64,000 bases of DNA from Pyxidicoccus xibeiensis (GCF_024198175.1 NZ_JAJVKV010000002.1:1178001-1242000), one strand, 5' to 3'. Positions 33,501 through 43,544 are shown, numbered from the stretch's first letter. Made by a program: numbers and translations. The notes: generated by a model not told the origin, from the sequence alone.

Positions 33501-34424
33501 TCAGTCCTGGGAGGGCGTCCCGTCCTGCCTTCCCAGGAGCTGGCTGAGGCTCACCCCCAGCTGGCTGTCACCCCCGATGCTCTCGATGTCCTGGGTGGAC
33601 AGGCCCAGCCGCTCCTGGAGGAGACGACGGGTCTCCGCATAGACGGCCTCGCGCGCCGCCTTCAGCCAGCGGGAGATGGTCCCCTGGTTGACATTGAACA
33701 GCGGGGCCAGCTCGTAGCTGGAGAGCTGGTCACCGTAGTAGAGACGGAGCAGGTGGCGCTTGTCGTCCGGCAGCGTGGAGAAGGCCTCTTTGATGGCCAG
33801 GCGGAAGTCGGCGTGGTGGCGCCGCCGGATGAACTCCACCTCCAGGTTCTGCTCCGGGCTTGGAATCCCCCAGTCCTCGATGTTGTCCCCATCCCCGTCG
33901 GGCGCGGGTCCCTGCTTGTCGAGCATCTTGAGCTTCATCCGGCTGACGGCGACGCTCACCCAGTTCGTCAGCGCCCCGCGCCCCGAGTACGAGGCGATGC
34001 GGGCCTCCCCCCCGGGCGTGGGCACCAGGAGGTTCAAGCGGGCCTGCTGGCACAGGTCATCAATCAGCGCGGCGGACTGGCCGGACCTGCGGAGCAGCGC
34101 CGGCAGCTTCGCGAGGTAATGCCTGTCGAAGGTCTCGATGGCGGAGGGAATCCCATGCACGCAGGCGCACGCCAGGTAGAGGTCCACCAGCGAGAGCTGG
34201 CCCATGAGCGCTTCGGGGGGGCTGTCCGGACCCTCCTCGGGCAGCCGCTCGGCGACGTGCGCCACGAACAGCGGAGGGGGGAGCACCACGGTCGGCCAGT
34301 GCGCACGGGCCTCCTCCCAGGAGCGCGAGAGCAGTGCTTCGAGCGCGGCCAGACTCGGCGGTGGAGCGAAGCGCACCTTCGCGGTTGCGAGAAACATCTC
34401 CGCCAGCCCCCTCACCGGTTCCAT
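33501..34424 (-). CDS. Sigma-70-like factor, TIGR03001 type
   Basis: About 307 residues from the ATG at 34424 (a TTG at 34451 would add nine). The N-terminal third is helical and family-specific; residues about 150-200 hold the region 2-like segment (RIASYSGRGALTNWVSVAVSR); the C-terminal region has a region 4 helix-turn-helix (SYELAPLFNVNQGTISRWLK). The layout matches the TIGR03001 sigma family known from myxobacteria. It faces away from a giant protein whose N-terminus carries an anti-sigma-type zinc finger, so the two may form a signal-controlled pair. Target promoters unknown. Confidence 0.82.
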   Translation of the reverse strand: MEPVRGLAEMFLATAKVRFAPPPSLAALEALLSRSWEEARAHWPTVVLPPPLFVAHVAERLPEEGPDSPPEALMGQLSLVDLYLACACVHGIPSAIETFDRHYLAKLPALLRRSGQSAALIDDLCQQARLNLLVPTPGGEARIASYSGRGALTNWVSVAVSRMKLKMLDKQGPAPDGDGDNIEDWGIPSPEQNLEVEFIRRRHHADFRLAIKEAFSTLPDDKRHLLRLYYGDQLSSYELAPLFNVNQGTISRWLKAAREAVYAETRRLLQERLGLSTQDIESIGGDSQLGVSLSQLLGRQDGTPSQD

Positions 34425-34515
34425 GGGCAAACCTGTACCATGCGCTTCCAACGCCCTTCAAAGGGTGTCATTGATTACCACCCACGCAATTGCCAACCCG
34501 GAGTCTTTTGCACCC

Positions 34516-37500
34516 ATGCGGCCGGCCAATGCCAGCGCTAGCACGGCGGATGCATCCCAATGTCTGACGGATGACCTCCTGGTCGCGCTGCTCGAAGGGC
34601 GCCTGCCGGACGAGGTCCTGTCCCGGGTCCATGGCCACGCGGCCCGGTGCGACGCCTGCCGGAAGCTCCTCGTGGACGTCTCCCGGTATGGCCTTCCGTC
34701 AGCGGGGAAGAGTGGGGGGACGGGCACCACCCCCGTGCCGGGGCGTGAGTCGCCGGGGACTCCGGACTGGACGCCGCCGGTCGAGTTCGACGAGTTCCGG
34801 CGCGAGCGCCTCATCGGTCGTGGGGGCATGGGGGTCGTCTACCTGGCCTACGACAGGTCGCTGGAGCGCCGCGTCGCGGTGAAGTTCATCGCCTCGAGCG
34901 AGCCCGAGCCCTGGGTTCGCGCGTACTTCGAGACCGAGGCACGCGCGATTGCCCGGCTGCAGCACCCGAACGTCGTCACCGTCTTCCGCGTGGGGAAGGT
35001 CGACGGGCACCCTTACATCGTTTCCGAGTACGTGGAGGGCCGGAGCCTCGCGGAGCTGCCGGTCCCCATGCCCTGGCGGCGGGTGCTGCCCCTGGGCGTG
35101 GGCCTGGCCCGGGGCCTGGCGGCGGCGCACAGCAGGGGCGTGCTCCACCGCGACCTGAAGCCGTCCAATGCCATCCTCACCGGGGACGGCGAGGTGAAGC
35201 TGCTCGACTTCGGCCTGGCCGAGCGGTTCGATGACGCGCAGGGCGCGCCGGAAGGGCCGAAGCTCGTCGTGGGCACGCTGCCGTACATGGCGCCGGAGCT
35301 GCTGGCGCGCGCCCCGGCGACTCCGCGCAGCGACCTGTATGCCCTGGGCCTCATCCTTCGCGAGCTGTGCACGGGCGAGGCGCCCCGGAAGGGCGTCGCG
35401 CCTGGCGCGCTCGGGCCGGAGGTCGACCCCGACTTCGCCGCCATCATCGCCCGCTGCCTCGCGCCCAATCCCCTGGAGCGGTTCGCCTCGGCCGACGCGC
35501 TGTGCGAGGCCCTGGAGCGCCTGGAGCGCATCAGCGCCCCCGCGCCCCTGGTGGACGGCAATCCCTATCGCGGCCTCGCGCCCTTCGAGGCCGAGCACCG
35601 GGCGCTCTTCTTCGGGCGAGACGCGGACATCCGCGCGGTCCTGGAGCGCCTGCGTCACCGGCCCTTCGTCCTGGTGGCGGGGGACTCCGGGGCGGGCAAG
35701 TCGTCGCTGTGCCGCGCGGGCATCGTGCCCCGGGTCGCCGCCGGGGCCTTGGATGACGGGCGCGAGCGGGCCACCGTCACCCTGTGGCCGGGGCGCTACC
35801 CGATAGAGGCCCTGGCCGCCGCGCTCGCGCCCGTCCTCGGACGCAAGGAGGCCGAGCTCGTCGTCGCGCTCACGGACTCGCCCGCGGGGTTCGGCCGTAC
35901 GCTGCGCGAGGTGCGGCCGGGAGGGCGCGGCCTGCTGCTGTGCATCGACCAGCTCGAGGAGCTCATCACCCTGTCGGAGCCGGTGCAGGCGGAGCGCCTG
36001 GCACGCCTCCTCGGGGAGCTGGCCCTGCCGTCCGAGGGCGTGCGCGTGCTGCTGGCGGTGCGGGGCGACTTCCTGACGCGGGTGTGCGTGCTGCCCGGCC
36101 TGGGAGACGAGGCCGAGCGGGCGCTCTACATCCTGCGGCCCATGTCGCCCGACAACGTGCGCGAGGCCATCGTCGGCCCCGCGCGCAGCCGGGGCGTGGT
36201 CTTCGAGTCCGAGGAGCTCGTCCAGGCGCTCGTGGCCTCCACGGCGCATGGTGCGGGCGGCCTGCCGCTGCTCCAGTTCGCGCTCGCGGAGCTGTGGGAG
36301 CGGCGCAGCCCGGCGGAGGGCCGCATCACCCACGCGTCGCTCGCCGCGATGGGCGGCGTGGCCGGGGCGTTGTCGCGGCATGCCGACGGGATGCTCGCGC
36401 GGCTGAGCCCGTCCGAGCGCGAGGCGGCGCGGCGCCTCCTCCTCCAACTGGTGACGGCGGAGGGCACGCGCATCGAGCGCGGCGAGGACGAGCTGGTCGA
36501 CGTCCCGGACGAGGCCTCCCGTGCCGCCCTGCGCGCGCTCGTGGAGGGCCGGCTCCTGCACGTGCGCACCGCGGGAGGCCAGCCCCGCTACGAGATTGCC
36601 CACGACTCGCTCATCGGGAGCTGGGGCACGCTGCGCGGCTGGCTGGACGACGACATCGGGCACCGGGCGCTGCGCAAGCGGGTGGAGGCGGCGAGCGCCG
36701 AGTGGGTGCGGCTGCTGCGCGCCCCGGAGGCGCTGTGGGGGCAGCGGCAGCTCGACGAGTCGCGGCCTCTCACGCTGTCCTCCCTGGGGCCCCGGGAACG
36801 CGACTTCCTGCTGGCCTCCCGCCACGCGGTGGCGCGTGCGCGCTGGGGGCGCTGGCTCGGCGTGCTCGCCGTGGTGCTCGCGGCCGGCGCTTCGTATGGC
36901 GGACTCCGGCTGCAGGCGCACCTCGAGGATTCGCGCTTCATCGCCGCGCGGACCGGGTCGGCGCGCGAGGCGCTCGTCGAGGGACGCGGGCTGGCCGCGC
37001 GCGCCGCCGCTCGCCGCGAGGAGGCGCTCGCGCTGTTCGACGGCCGGCCCTCCGCGGCCACCAGCCCGGAGGCCCTGCCCATCGCCGGGCTCCGCGATGT
37101 CGCCGAGCAGCGCTGGGAGGAGACCCTGGCCCTGCGCGACCAGGCGGACGCGGCCTACGTCCGCGCGAGCCAGACCCTGGAGAAGGCGCTCGACCGCGAC
37201 CGGGGCCACGCGGGCACGCGTGAGCTCCTGGCGGAGGTGGCCTACGAGCGTGTCCTGCTCGCCGAGCGCTTCCTCCAGCCACGGGCGCACGCCGAGCGGA
37301 TGCAGCACCTGGAGCAGGTGGCCGAGGCGGGGCCGGGCGCGCAGTGGCTCCAGCGGCTCCAGGTCCCGGCGGAAGTCTCTCTCGTGACGGATCCTCCCGA
37401 CGCCCGGGTCGAGCTGGCGCGCTACACCGACGTGCAGGGGCAGCGGCGGCGCGAGCCCGTTCCGGGGATGGACCGGCTCACGGCCACCTCCATGGCCAGC

Positions 37501-38457
37501 GTGCGCCTGCCCGCGGGCTCCTACCACCTTCGCTTCTCCCACCCGGGCCGCGCGCCGGTGGACCTGCCTCTGCTGCTCTCCCATGGCGCGCGCGAGCCGG
37601 TTCGAGTCACGCTCCCCGCGGCCGTGCCGGAGGGCTACGCCTACGTCCCACCGGGCTGTCTCCTCCTGGGAAGCGGGGAGCCGGAGGAGGTGCGCGGCTC
37701 CATGCTCAGCCCGCCGCTGCACCGCTTCTGCCTGGGGGAGGGGTACCTCATCGGGCGGACGGAGGTGACGTTCGGGGACTGGCTGGCCTACCTCGACGAC
37801 CTGCCCGAAGGGGAGCCCGCGAGACGGCTCCTGGAGCAGCCCCGCTTCAGCGCCACCGGCGCCGTCACCCTCCGGAAGAAGCCGGGGGAAGGGTGGGTCT
37901 TCTCCTTCTACCGCTCCCTCGAGGACGTCTTCACGGCGAAGGTGGGGGAGCCGTTCCACAATCCGGCAAGGGCGCGACGGCACACGGCCGACTGGCAGCG
38001 GTTCCCCCTGACGGGCGTCTCCGCCGTGGACCTGGAGGGCTACTTCTTCTGGCTGGACCGGACGGGCCGGCTCCCGGGCGCGCGCCTGTGCAGCGAGCAC
38101 GAGTGGGAGTTCGCCGCCCGCGGGGCCGATGGCCGCCGCTACCCGCATGGAGACAGACTCCTGCCCGACGATGCCAACATCGACACGACGTATGACCGGC
38201 AGCCCCTTGCCTTCGGGCCCGACATGGTCGGCGAGCACCCGGCCTCGGTGAGTCCCTTCGGGCTGATGGACGTGTCCGGCAACGCGTATGAGCTCGTGCG
38301 CTCCCTGACGCCAGAGCTGGGGCGCGTCGCCATCCGGGGCGGCGGCTTCTATTACGACTCCTTCGCCGCCCACATCGCGAACATCGGCGCGGGAGACCCG
38401 ACGCAGCGCGATGCCTCGATTGGCGTGCGCGTCTGCGCGTCCTTCACGCCCCGGTAG
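34516..38457 (+). CDS. Giant signalling protein: anti-sigma zinc finger, Ser/Thr kinase, STAND ATPase, FGE-like domain
   Basis: 1313 residues from the ATG at 34516. In order: a zf-HC2-like zinc finger (HGHAARCDACRK, about 30-60); a full kinase domain (RLIGRGGMGVVYLAYD, VAVKFIAS, catalytic HRDLKPSN near 211, LLDFGLAE, GTLPYMAPE); a STAND/NACHT-type ATPase with Walker A GDSGAGKSSL near 389 and Walker B-like LLLCIDQLEELI; a membrane helix near 776-796 (WLGVLAVVLAAGASYG); a coiled region; a PEGA-like beta domain (VSLVTDPPDARVEL); and from about 1035 an FGE-sulfatase/SUMF1-like domain (YVPPGCLLLGSG, IGRTEVTFGDWLAYL, RLPGARLCSEHEWEFAARG, IRGGGFYYDS). All kinase catalytic residues are present. Divergent from the sigma factor. 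Confidence 0.9.
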   Translation: MRPANASASTADASQCLTDDLLVALLEGRLPDEVLSRVHGHAARCDACRKLLVDVSRYGLPSAGKSGGTGTTPVPGRESPGTPDWTPPVEFDEFRRERLIGRGGMGVVYLAYDRSLERRVAVKFIASSEPEPWVRAYFETEARAIARLQHPNVVTVFRVGKVDGHPYIVSEYVEGRSLAELPVPMPWRRVLPLGVGLARGLAAAHSRGVLHRDLKPSNAILTGDGEVKLLDFGLAERFDDAQGAPEGPKLVVGTLPYMAPELLARAPATPRSDLYALGLILRELCTGEAPRKGVAPGALGPEVDPDFAAIIARCLAPNPLERFASADALCEALERLERISAPAPLVDGNPYRGLAPFEAEHRALFFGRDADIRAVLERLRHRPFVLVAGDSGAGKSSLCRAGIVPRVAAGALDDGRERATVTLWPGRYPIEALAAALAPVLGRKEAELVVALTDSPAGFGRTLREVRPGGRGLLLCIDQLEELITLSEPVQAERLARLLGELALPSEGVRVLLAVRGDFLTRVCVLPGLGDEAERALYILRPMSPDNVREAIVGPARSRGVVFESEELVQALVASTAHGAGGLPLLQFALAELWERRSPAEGRITHASLAAMGGVAGALSRHADGMLARLSPSEREAARRLLLQLVTAEGTRIERGEDELVDVPDEASRAALRALVEGRLLHVRTAGGQPRYEIAHDSLIGSWGTLRGWLDDDIGHRALRKRVEAASAEWVRLLRAPEALWGQRQLDESRPLTLSSLGPRERDFLLASRHAVARARWGRWLGVLAVVLAAGASYGGLRLQAHLEDSRFIAARTGSAREALVEGRGLAARAAARREEALALFDGRPSAATSPEALPIAGLRDVAEQRWEETLALRDQADAAYVRASQTLEKALDRDRGHAGTRELLAEVAYERVLLAERFLQPRAHAERMQHLEQVAEAGPGAQWLQRLQVPAEVSLVTDPPDARVELARYTDVQGQRRREPVPGMDRLTATSMASVRLPAGSYHLRFSHPGRAPVDLPLLLSHGAREPVRVTLPAAVPEGYAYVPPGCLLLGSGEPEEVRGSMLSPPLHRFCLGEGYLIGRTEVTFGDWLAYLDDLPEGEPARRLLEQPRFSATGAVTLRKKPGEGWVFSFYRSLEDVFTAKVGEPFHNPARARRHTADWQRFPLTGVSAVDLEGYFFWLDRTGRLPGARLCSEHEWEFAARGADGRRYPHGDRLLPDDANIDTTYDRQPLAFGPDMVGEHPASVSPFGLMDVSGNAYELVRSLTPELGRVAIRGGGFYYDSFAAHIANIGAGDPTQRDASIGVRVCASFTPR

Positions 38458-38562
38458 GCCCCCAGCGAAGAAACCGCTGCATGAATTCGCACGTCGCCGG
38501 CTCCTTGCAGCCGTGGGCTCCGTTTTCGAGCCCGCGGCAATGTCCTTCAGGGGGAATGCGAC

Positions 38563-41500
38563 ATGACGGTGGAGCACATGCGGGTCCCGGGGGCGTCATG
38601 CGTCCCCGGCGCACGGTGGGGGCTGACGTGGAGCGTCTTGCTGTGCGTGGCACTGGGCTGCGACCCGGGCGTGGAACTGGAGGCGCGCTCCAGCAGGGGC
38701 GCCGGCCTTCCCGTCGGGACGTCACGCAAGCTCGAGGAGCAGCCCCGGCTGGAGTCGGTGCCGGGCCTGGCCGATGCTCCACGGCCCGTCGACCGCGCCC
38801 CCGCGCTGCGGGCCTGGCGCGAGGCGCCGAGTGAGGACCGGGCGCTGGCGCTGGCGCGGGCGTACTTCCCGCAGCGCTCCGCCGCCCCGGCACAGGCGAC
38901 GGACCCGGCCGTGCTGCGGGTCAGCCTTGCGGAGACGGAGGGTGGGACGGTGGAGCTGGCCACCCGTGGCTACCTGTTCAAGGTCCGGCCCGGGCAGGGC
39001 GGCACGGCGCCGGTGACGAAGCAGGAGAAGGGTGCGCGCTTCTACGGTGCGCGGCACTTCTGGCTGGCGGAGGGAGGGGCCGCCGCGGAAGCCGCCGGGC
39101 CGTGGCTCACGTCACGGGTGGACGACTTCTTCGTGGTGGACGGCTGTGGCACGCCGTACCGGGCCTCGTACGAGGTGCAGGTGCCCGAGGGCATCGACGC
39201 GGTGAGGGACGCGGGCGAGTACCTGGAATTCCTCGACGCCCGGAGCGCGCCGGTGCTGCGGCTGCACTACCCGGTGGCGCGGGACGGCGCGGGGAAGGGC
39301 CGGCGGGGTGAGGTGAGGCTTCACGGGGCCGCGCTCACGGGACGTGGTGCACTCGCGCTCGACAGCCGCGTGCTGAGGGTGGAGCTGGAGGTGGACCTGG
39401 AGGGGCTCGATGGCCCCGTGCTGCTGGGCCCCGCGTGGAGCAGCACGGGCTCGATGGCGATTGGACGGACGTACGCCACCTCGACGCTCCTGCCCGACGG
39501 CACGGTGCTCGTCGCGGGAGGGGAGGGGTACTACTCCCGCACCTCCAGCGCCGAGCGGTACGACCCGGCCACGGGCACGTGGAGCTCGGCCGGAACGATG
39601 TCCAGCTCCCGCTCCATCCACACGGCCACGCTGCTACCCAACGGCAAGGTGCTCGTGGCCGGTGGCACGGGCTCCTTCGCGAGCGCGGAGCTGTACGACC
39701 CGGCGGCGGGGACGTGGAGCATCACCGGCGGCATGAACAGCAGCGACTCCGCCAGCACGGCGACGCTGCTGCCCGACGGGAGGGTGCTCGTGGCGGGAGG
39801 CTGGTCCGGCACCACCCGCGCCGAGCTGTATGACCCGGCGACGGAGACCTGGCAGGCCGCCGGCTCGATGCGGCAGCCGCACTACTACCACACGGCCACG
39901 CTGCTTCCGGATGGCCGGGTGCTGGTGGCGGGAGGCTCGGGCTACCAGAGCTCCGCCGTCGCGGAGCTGTACGACCCGGTGACGGATTCCTGGAGCACCA
40001 CCGGCGCGTTGAACGCTCCCCGCTACTTCCACACGGCGACGCTGCTGCCCGATGGCGAGGTGCTCGTCGCCGCGGGCAGGAACGAGTCGACGTCCGCCCT
40101 GAGCAGCGCGGAGCTGTATGACCCGGCCACGGGGACCTGGCGCATGACGGGCGCGCTCGCCGAGGCGCGTCCCTATCCCTCGGCGGCGCTGCTGCCGGAC
40201 GGCAGGGTGCTCGTGATGGGGGGCGGTGCGGGCAGCACCCTCACGGAGCGCTACGACCCGGCGACGGGCACCTGGACGGCCGTGGGGTCGATGATGCGCT
40301 CCCACTACTTCCACACGGCCACGCTGCTGTCCGATGGCCGCGTGCTGGTGGCCGGGGGCTACCAGGACTACAGCGCGTCCAACAGCGCCGAGGTCTACGA
40401 CCCGGGGGCCGCGGCCTGGAGCGACACGGGCTCGCTCTCCCTGGGGCGCTCCAGTCCCGTCGCGACGCTGCTGACCACGGGGCGGGTGCTGGTGGTCGGA
40501 GGCATCGATGCCACCGGCACGCCCACCGCCCGTGCCGAGCTGCACGACGTGGCCTCGGGGAGCTGGAGCGCCACGGGCCCGATGACCACCGCGCGCACCG
40601 GCTTCACCGTGACGCCGCTGCGCTCGGGACAGGTGCTCGTGGTCGGCGGCAGCGATGCCTCGGACACCCTGTCCAGCGCGGAGCTGTATGACCCGGTGGC
40701 GGGCGTCTGGCGCGCCACGGGCTCGCTGACCACCGCCCGCACCCACCATGCGGCGGCGCTGCTGCCCGATGGCCGGGTGCTCGTCACCGGCGGACGTGGC
40801 GGCTCGGGCCTGGTGGCACCCGCGGAGCTGTATGACCCAGCGTCGGGGACGTGGGCTTCCGCGGGCTCGCTGCTCACGGCTCGCGCCCACCACACGGCGA
40901 CGACGCTGCCCTCGGGCAGGGTGCTCGTGTCGGGGGGCGAGGACCCGACGGGCTTCGTGGCGCGCGCGGAGCTGTACGACCCGGCGACGGGCCAGTGGAC
41001 GGCCTCGGGCTCGCTGCTCACGGCTCGCGCCCGTCACACGGCGACGCTCCTGTCCACCGGGCGGGTGCTGGTCCTCGGCGGCACGGGCAGCGGCAATGCC
41101 ACGCTCGCCAGCGCGGAGCTGTTCAACCCGACGACGGGCCGGTGGAGCACCACGGGCTCGCTGACCACGGCCCGCACCCACCACACCGCGACGCTGCTGC
41201 CCTCGGGTGCGGTGATGGTGGCCGGCGGCAGCGACTCCACGGGCGCCCTGGCGAGCGTGGAGACGCATGACCCGGCGAGGGGCCTCGCCAGCACGGCCGT
41301 CCCGCTGGCCACCGCCCGCTCCCTCCATGCCGCGACGCTGCTGCCGGACGGCAGGGTGATGGTGGCAGGCGGCTCCGGCTCCACGAGCGGCCTCGCCAGC
41401 GTGGAGGTCTTCGACGACACGGGCGCCCTCGACGCGTGGCGGCCGCTCGTGGCACCGCCGGCTCCCGCGCGGCCGGAGGCGCCCTTCACCGTGCGCGGCT

Positions 41501-43473
41501 CCCGGTTCCGCGGCATCTCCGAGGCGCATGGCGGCGGCTTCCACTCCTCCGCGACCAACTTCCCCATCGTCCACCTCTCGCCGATGGAAAGGGGCTCCCG
41601 GACGCGCCTGACCCTGCGGGAGTTCTCCGACACCTCGGCGGTGGTGAGCGCGCCGCCCGGAACGGAGGGCTTCTACCTGCTGACGGTGACGGTCAACGCC
41701 GTCCGGGGGGGAACGGTGCTCTACATCGACGGGCGGCCTCCGGCCGTGCCGGTGCTCACGTCCCCGGCCGCGCTCGTGAACAGCACGACGCCGACCATCG
41801 CTGGCACGGCCGAGGCCGGCAGCACCGTGACGGTGACGGTGGACCGCGGGGTGGTGGGGACCGCGCTGGCGGATGCCTCGGGACACTGGAGCTTCGTCCC
41901 GGCCTCGGCGCTGGCGCAGGGCGCGCATACCGTCTCCGTGGCTGCCACGGATGCGGCGGGCAACGAGGGCCACGGCACGGAGGAGCGTCACTTCACGGTG
42001 GACTCGGTGGCCCCGGCCGCGCCGGTGCTCACGTCCCCGGACGCCCTCATCGGCGGCGCGACGCCGACCGTCGCGGGCACCGCCGAGGCGGACAGCACGG
42101 TGGAGGTGCGGCTGGACGGTGCGGTGGTGGGGACGGTGCGGGCGGCCTCCTCGGGCGCGTGGAGCCTGGCACTGACCGCTCCGCTGGCGCACGGCGCGCA
42201 TGTGGCCACCGCCACCGCCACCGACGCGGCGGGCAACGCCAGCGCGCTCTCGGCGGACCGTCGCTTCATGGTGGACACGCTGGCGCCGGAGGCCCCGGTG
42301 CTCACGGGGCCGGCGGTGCTCGTGAGCACGGTGACGCCGGTCATCGAAGGGAAGGCGGAGCCGGGCAGCACGGTGACGGTGCGGCTGGACGGGTTCGTGG
42401 TGGGCACGGCGGTCACCAATGGCGTCGGGGGCTTCAGCCTGCGTCCGGACGAGGCGCTGGCGCAGGGGCTCTCCACTGCCACGGCCACGGCGACCGATGC
42501 CGTGGGCAACACCAGCGCCGCCTCCGCGCCTCGCGGCTTCACGGTGGACACGCTGGCACCTGCGGCGCCCATCCTCACGGGCCCGGCGTCCAGGGTGGCC
42601 ACCACGACGCCGACCCTCGAGGGGACCGCGGAGCCGGGCAGCCGGGTGGCGGTGAAGCTGGATGGCATCGACCTCGGTAGCGCCACGGCCAATGCGTCGG
42701 GAGCGTGGAGCCTCACTCCCGGTGCGCCGGTGTCGCGAGGGGCTCACCTGGCGACCGCCATCGCCACCGACGCGGCGGGGAACGCGAGCCTCCCGTCCGC
42801 ACCTCGGGGCTTCACCGTGTCCTCGGCGCTGCCGGCGCCGCCCGTGCTGACGGCCCCGGCGGCGATGGTCGGCTCCGCGCAGCCCACCATCGAGGGACGG
42901 GCAGAGGCGGGCGCCCTGGTGACGGTGCTCGTGGATGGAGTCGAGGCGGGCACGGTGAGCGTCGACGCCTTCGGGACCTGGCGCTTCACTCCGTCCTCGG
43001 AGCTGGCGCAGGGGGCGCACCGGGTCACCGCCACCGCCACAGATGCCGAGGGCAACGCGAGCGCTGCCTCGGCCGCGCGGGAGTTCACGGTGGACAGCGT
43101 GGCGCCGGAGAAGCCCCAGGTCCTCACGCCCGCCAGCGGGGAGTCGGTGGGGGCCGACGCGGTGTCCTTCTCGGGCAAGGCCGAGGCGGGCAGCGCCGTC
43201 ACGGTGAGCGTGGACGGGGCGGTGATGGGGAGGGTCACCGCCGCCCAGGACGGCACGTGGAGCTTCACGTCGCCCTATGCCCTGAGCGCGGGTGACCACC
43301 AGGTGTCGGCCACCGCCACGGACGGTGCGGGCAACGTGAGCCCGGAAGCCGTGCATGGCTTCCAGGTGGAGTCGGGCGGCTGCGGCTGCTCGTCTTCGCC
43401 CACGGGTGGCTTCGTACCCATGGTGGGCCTGATGGCCCTGTGGATGTGGGGGCGCCGCCGCCGAGCGGCGTGA
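38563..43473 (+). CDS. Kelch-repeat and Ig-like repeat surface protein with MYXO-CTERM-like tail
   Basis: 1636 residues. An N-terminal signal ends in CVALGC (C33), a lipobox. About 270 residues of unrecognised beta-rich domain are followed by roughly 15 kelch-type repeats of about 48 residues (pattern HTATLLPDGRVLVAGG, AELYDPATGTW), forming one or more beta-propellers. Then come an IPT-like segment and about seven Ig-like repeats of about 95 residues (pattern APVLTSPA, TPTVAGTAEA, GAHVATATATDAAGN). The end has CGCSSSP, a hydrophobic stretch (VPMVGLMALWMW) and GRRRRAA, the layout of a MYXO-CTERM sorting signal. It ends at a perfect hairpin. Predicted cell-surface adhesin or binding protein. 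Confidence 0.9.
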   Translation: MTVEHMRVPGASCVPGARWGLTWSVLLCVALGCDPGVELEARSSRGAGLPVGTSRKLEEQPRLESVPGLADAPRPVDRAPALRAWREAPSEDRALALARAYFPQRSAAPAQATDPAVLRVSLAETEGGTVELATRGYLFKVRPGQGGTAPVTKQEKGARFYGARHFWLAEGGAAAEAAGPWLTSRVDDFFVVDGCGTPYRASYEVQVPEGIDAVRDAGEYLEFLDARSAPVLRLHYPVARDGAGKGRRGEVRLHGAALTGRGALALDSRVLRVELEVDLEGLDGPVLLGPAWSSTGSMAIGRTYATSTLLPDGTVLVAGGEGYYSRTSSAERYDPATGTWSSAGTMSSSRSIHTATLLPNGKVLVAGGTGSFASAELYDPAAGTWSITGGMNSSDSASTATLLPDGRVLVAGGWSGTTRAELYDPATETWQAAGSMRQPHYYHTATLLPDGRVLVAGGSGYQSSAVAELYDPVTDSWSTTGALNAPRYFHTATLLPDGEVLVAAGRNESTSALSSAELYDPATGTWRMTGALAEARPYPSAALLPDGRVLVMGGGAGSTLTERYDPATGTWTAVGSMMRSHYFHTATLLSDGRVLVAGGYQDYSASNSAEVYDPGAAAWSDTGSLSLGRSSPVATLLTTGRVLVVGGIDATGTPTARAELHDVASGSWSATGPMTTARTGFTVTPLRSGQVLVVGGSDASDTLSSAELYDPVAGVWRATGSLTTARTHHAAALLPDGRVLVTGGRGGSGLVAPAELYDPASGTWASAGSLLTARAHHTATTLPSGRVLVSGGEDPTGFVARAELYDPATGQWTASGSLLTARARHTATLLSTGRVLVLGGTGSGNATLASAELFNPTTGRWSTTGSLTTARTHHTATLLPSGAVMVAGGSDSTGALASVETHDPARGLASTAVPLATARSLHAATLLPDGRVMVAGGSGSTSGLASVEVFDDTGALDAWRPLVAPPAPARPEAPFTVRGSRFRGISEAHGGGFHSSATNFPIVHLSPMERGSRTRLTLREFSDTSAVVSAPPGTEGFYLLTVTVNAVRGGTVLYIDGRPPAVPVLTSPAALVNSTTPTIAGTAEAGSTVTVTVDRGVVGTALADASGHWSFVPASALAQGAHTVSVAATDAAGNEGHGTEERHFTVDSVAPAAPVLTSPDALIGGATPTVAGTAEADSTVEVRLDGAVVGTVRAASSGAWSLALTAPLAHGAHVATATATDAAGNASALSADRRFMVDTLAPEAPVLTGPAVLVSTVTPVIEGKAEPGSTVTVRLDGFVVGTAVTNGVGGFSLRPDEALAQGLSTATATATDAVGNTSAASAPRGFTVDTLAPAAPILTGPASRVATTTPTLEGTAEPGSRVAVKLDGIDLGSATANASGAWSLTPGAPVSRGAHLATAIATDAAGNASLPSAPRGFTVSSALPAPPVLTAPAAMVGSAQPTIEGRAEAGALVTVLVDGVEAGTVSVDAFGTWRFTPSSELAQGAHRVTATATDAEGNASAASAAREFTVDSVAPEKPQVLTPASGESVGADAVSFSGKAEAGSAVTVSVDGAVMGRVTAAQDGTWSFTSPYALSAGDHQVSATATDGAGNVSPEAVHGFQVESGGCGCSSSPTGGFVPMVGLMALWMWGRRRRAA

Positions 43474-43489
43474 TAGCAGACGTCGGCGA

Positions 43490-43525
43490 CGAGGGGCCAG
43501 GGAGCTCACACTCCCTGGCCCCTCG
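43490..43525. terminator. Perfect 15-bp hairpin after the kelch gene
   Basis: Arms 43490-43504 and 43511-43525 pair over 15 bp without mismatch around ctcaca. There is no T-run, and the ATG of the TPR-CHAT gene lies only 20 bp further on. It may be a terminator or a structured leader that hides the next ribosome site. Confidence 0.65.
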
Positions 43526-43544
43526 TGAGGTAGCGGGAGGGCAC

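Noticed and set aside
34699-38577. A very long minus-strand open reading opposite the kinase gene
   Set aside because: It mirrors the GC-rich codon bias of the plus-strand gene, has no domain, and composition is dominated by Arg, Ala, Gly and His.
39430-43370. Regular repeats that could be mistaken for a CRISPR or satellite array
   Set aside because: Units are coding, imperfect and about 140-290 bp long, translating to kelch and Ig-like domains.
39634-43509. Long minus-strand open reading opposite the kelch gene
   Set aside because: Shadow of the repeated plus-strand coding sequence; the plus strand has clear kelch and Ig-like repeats.
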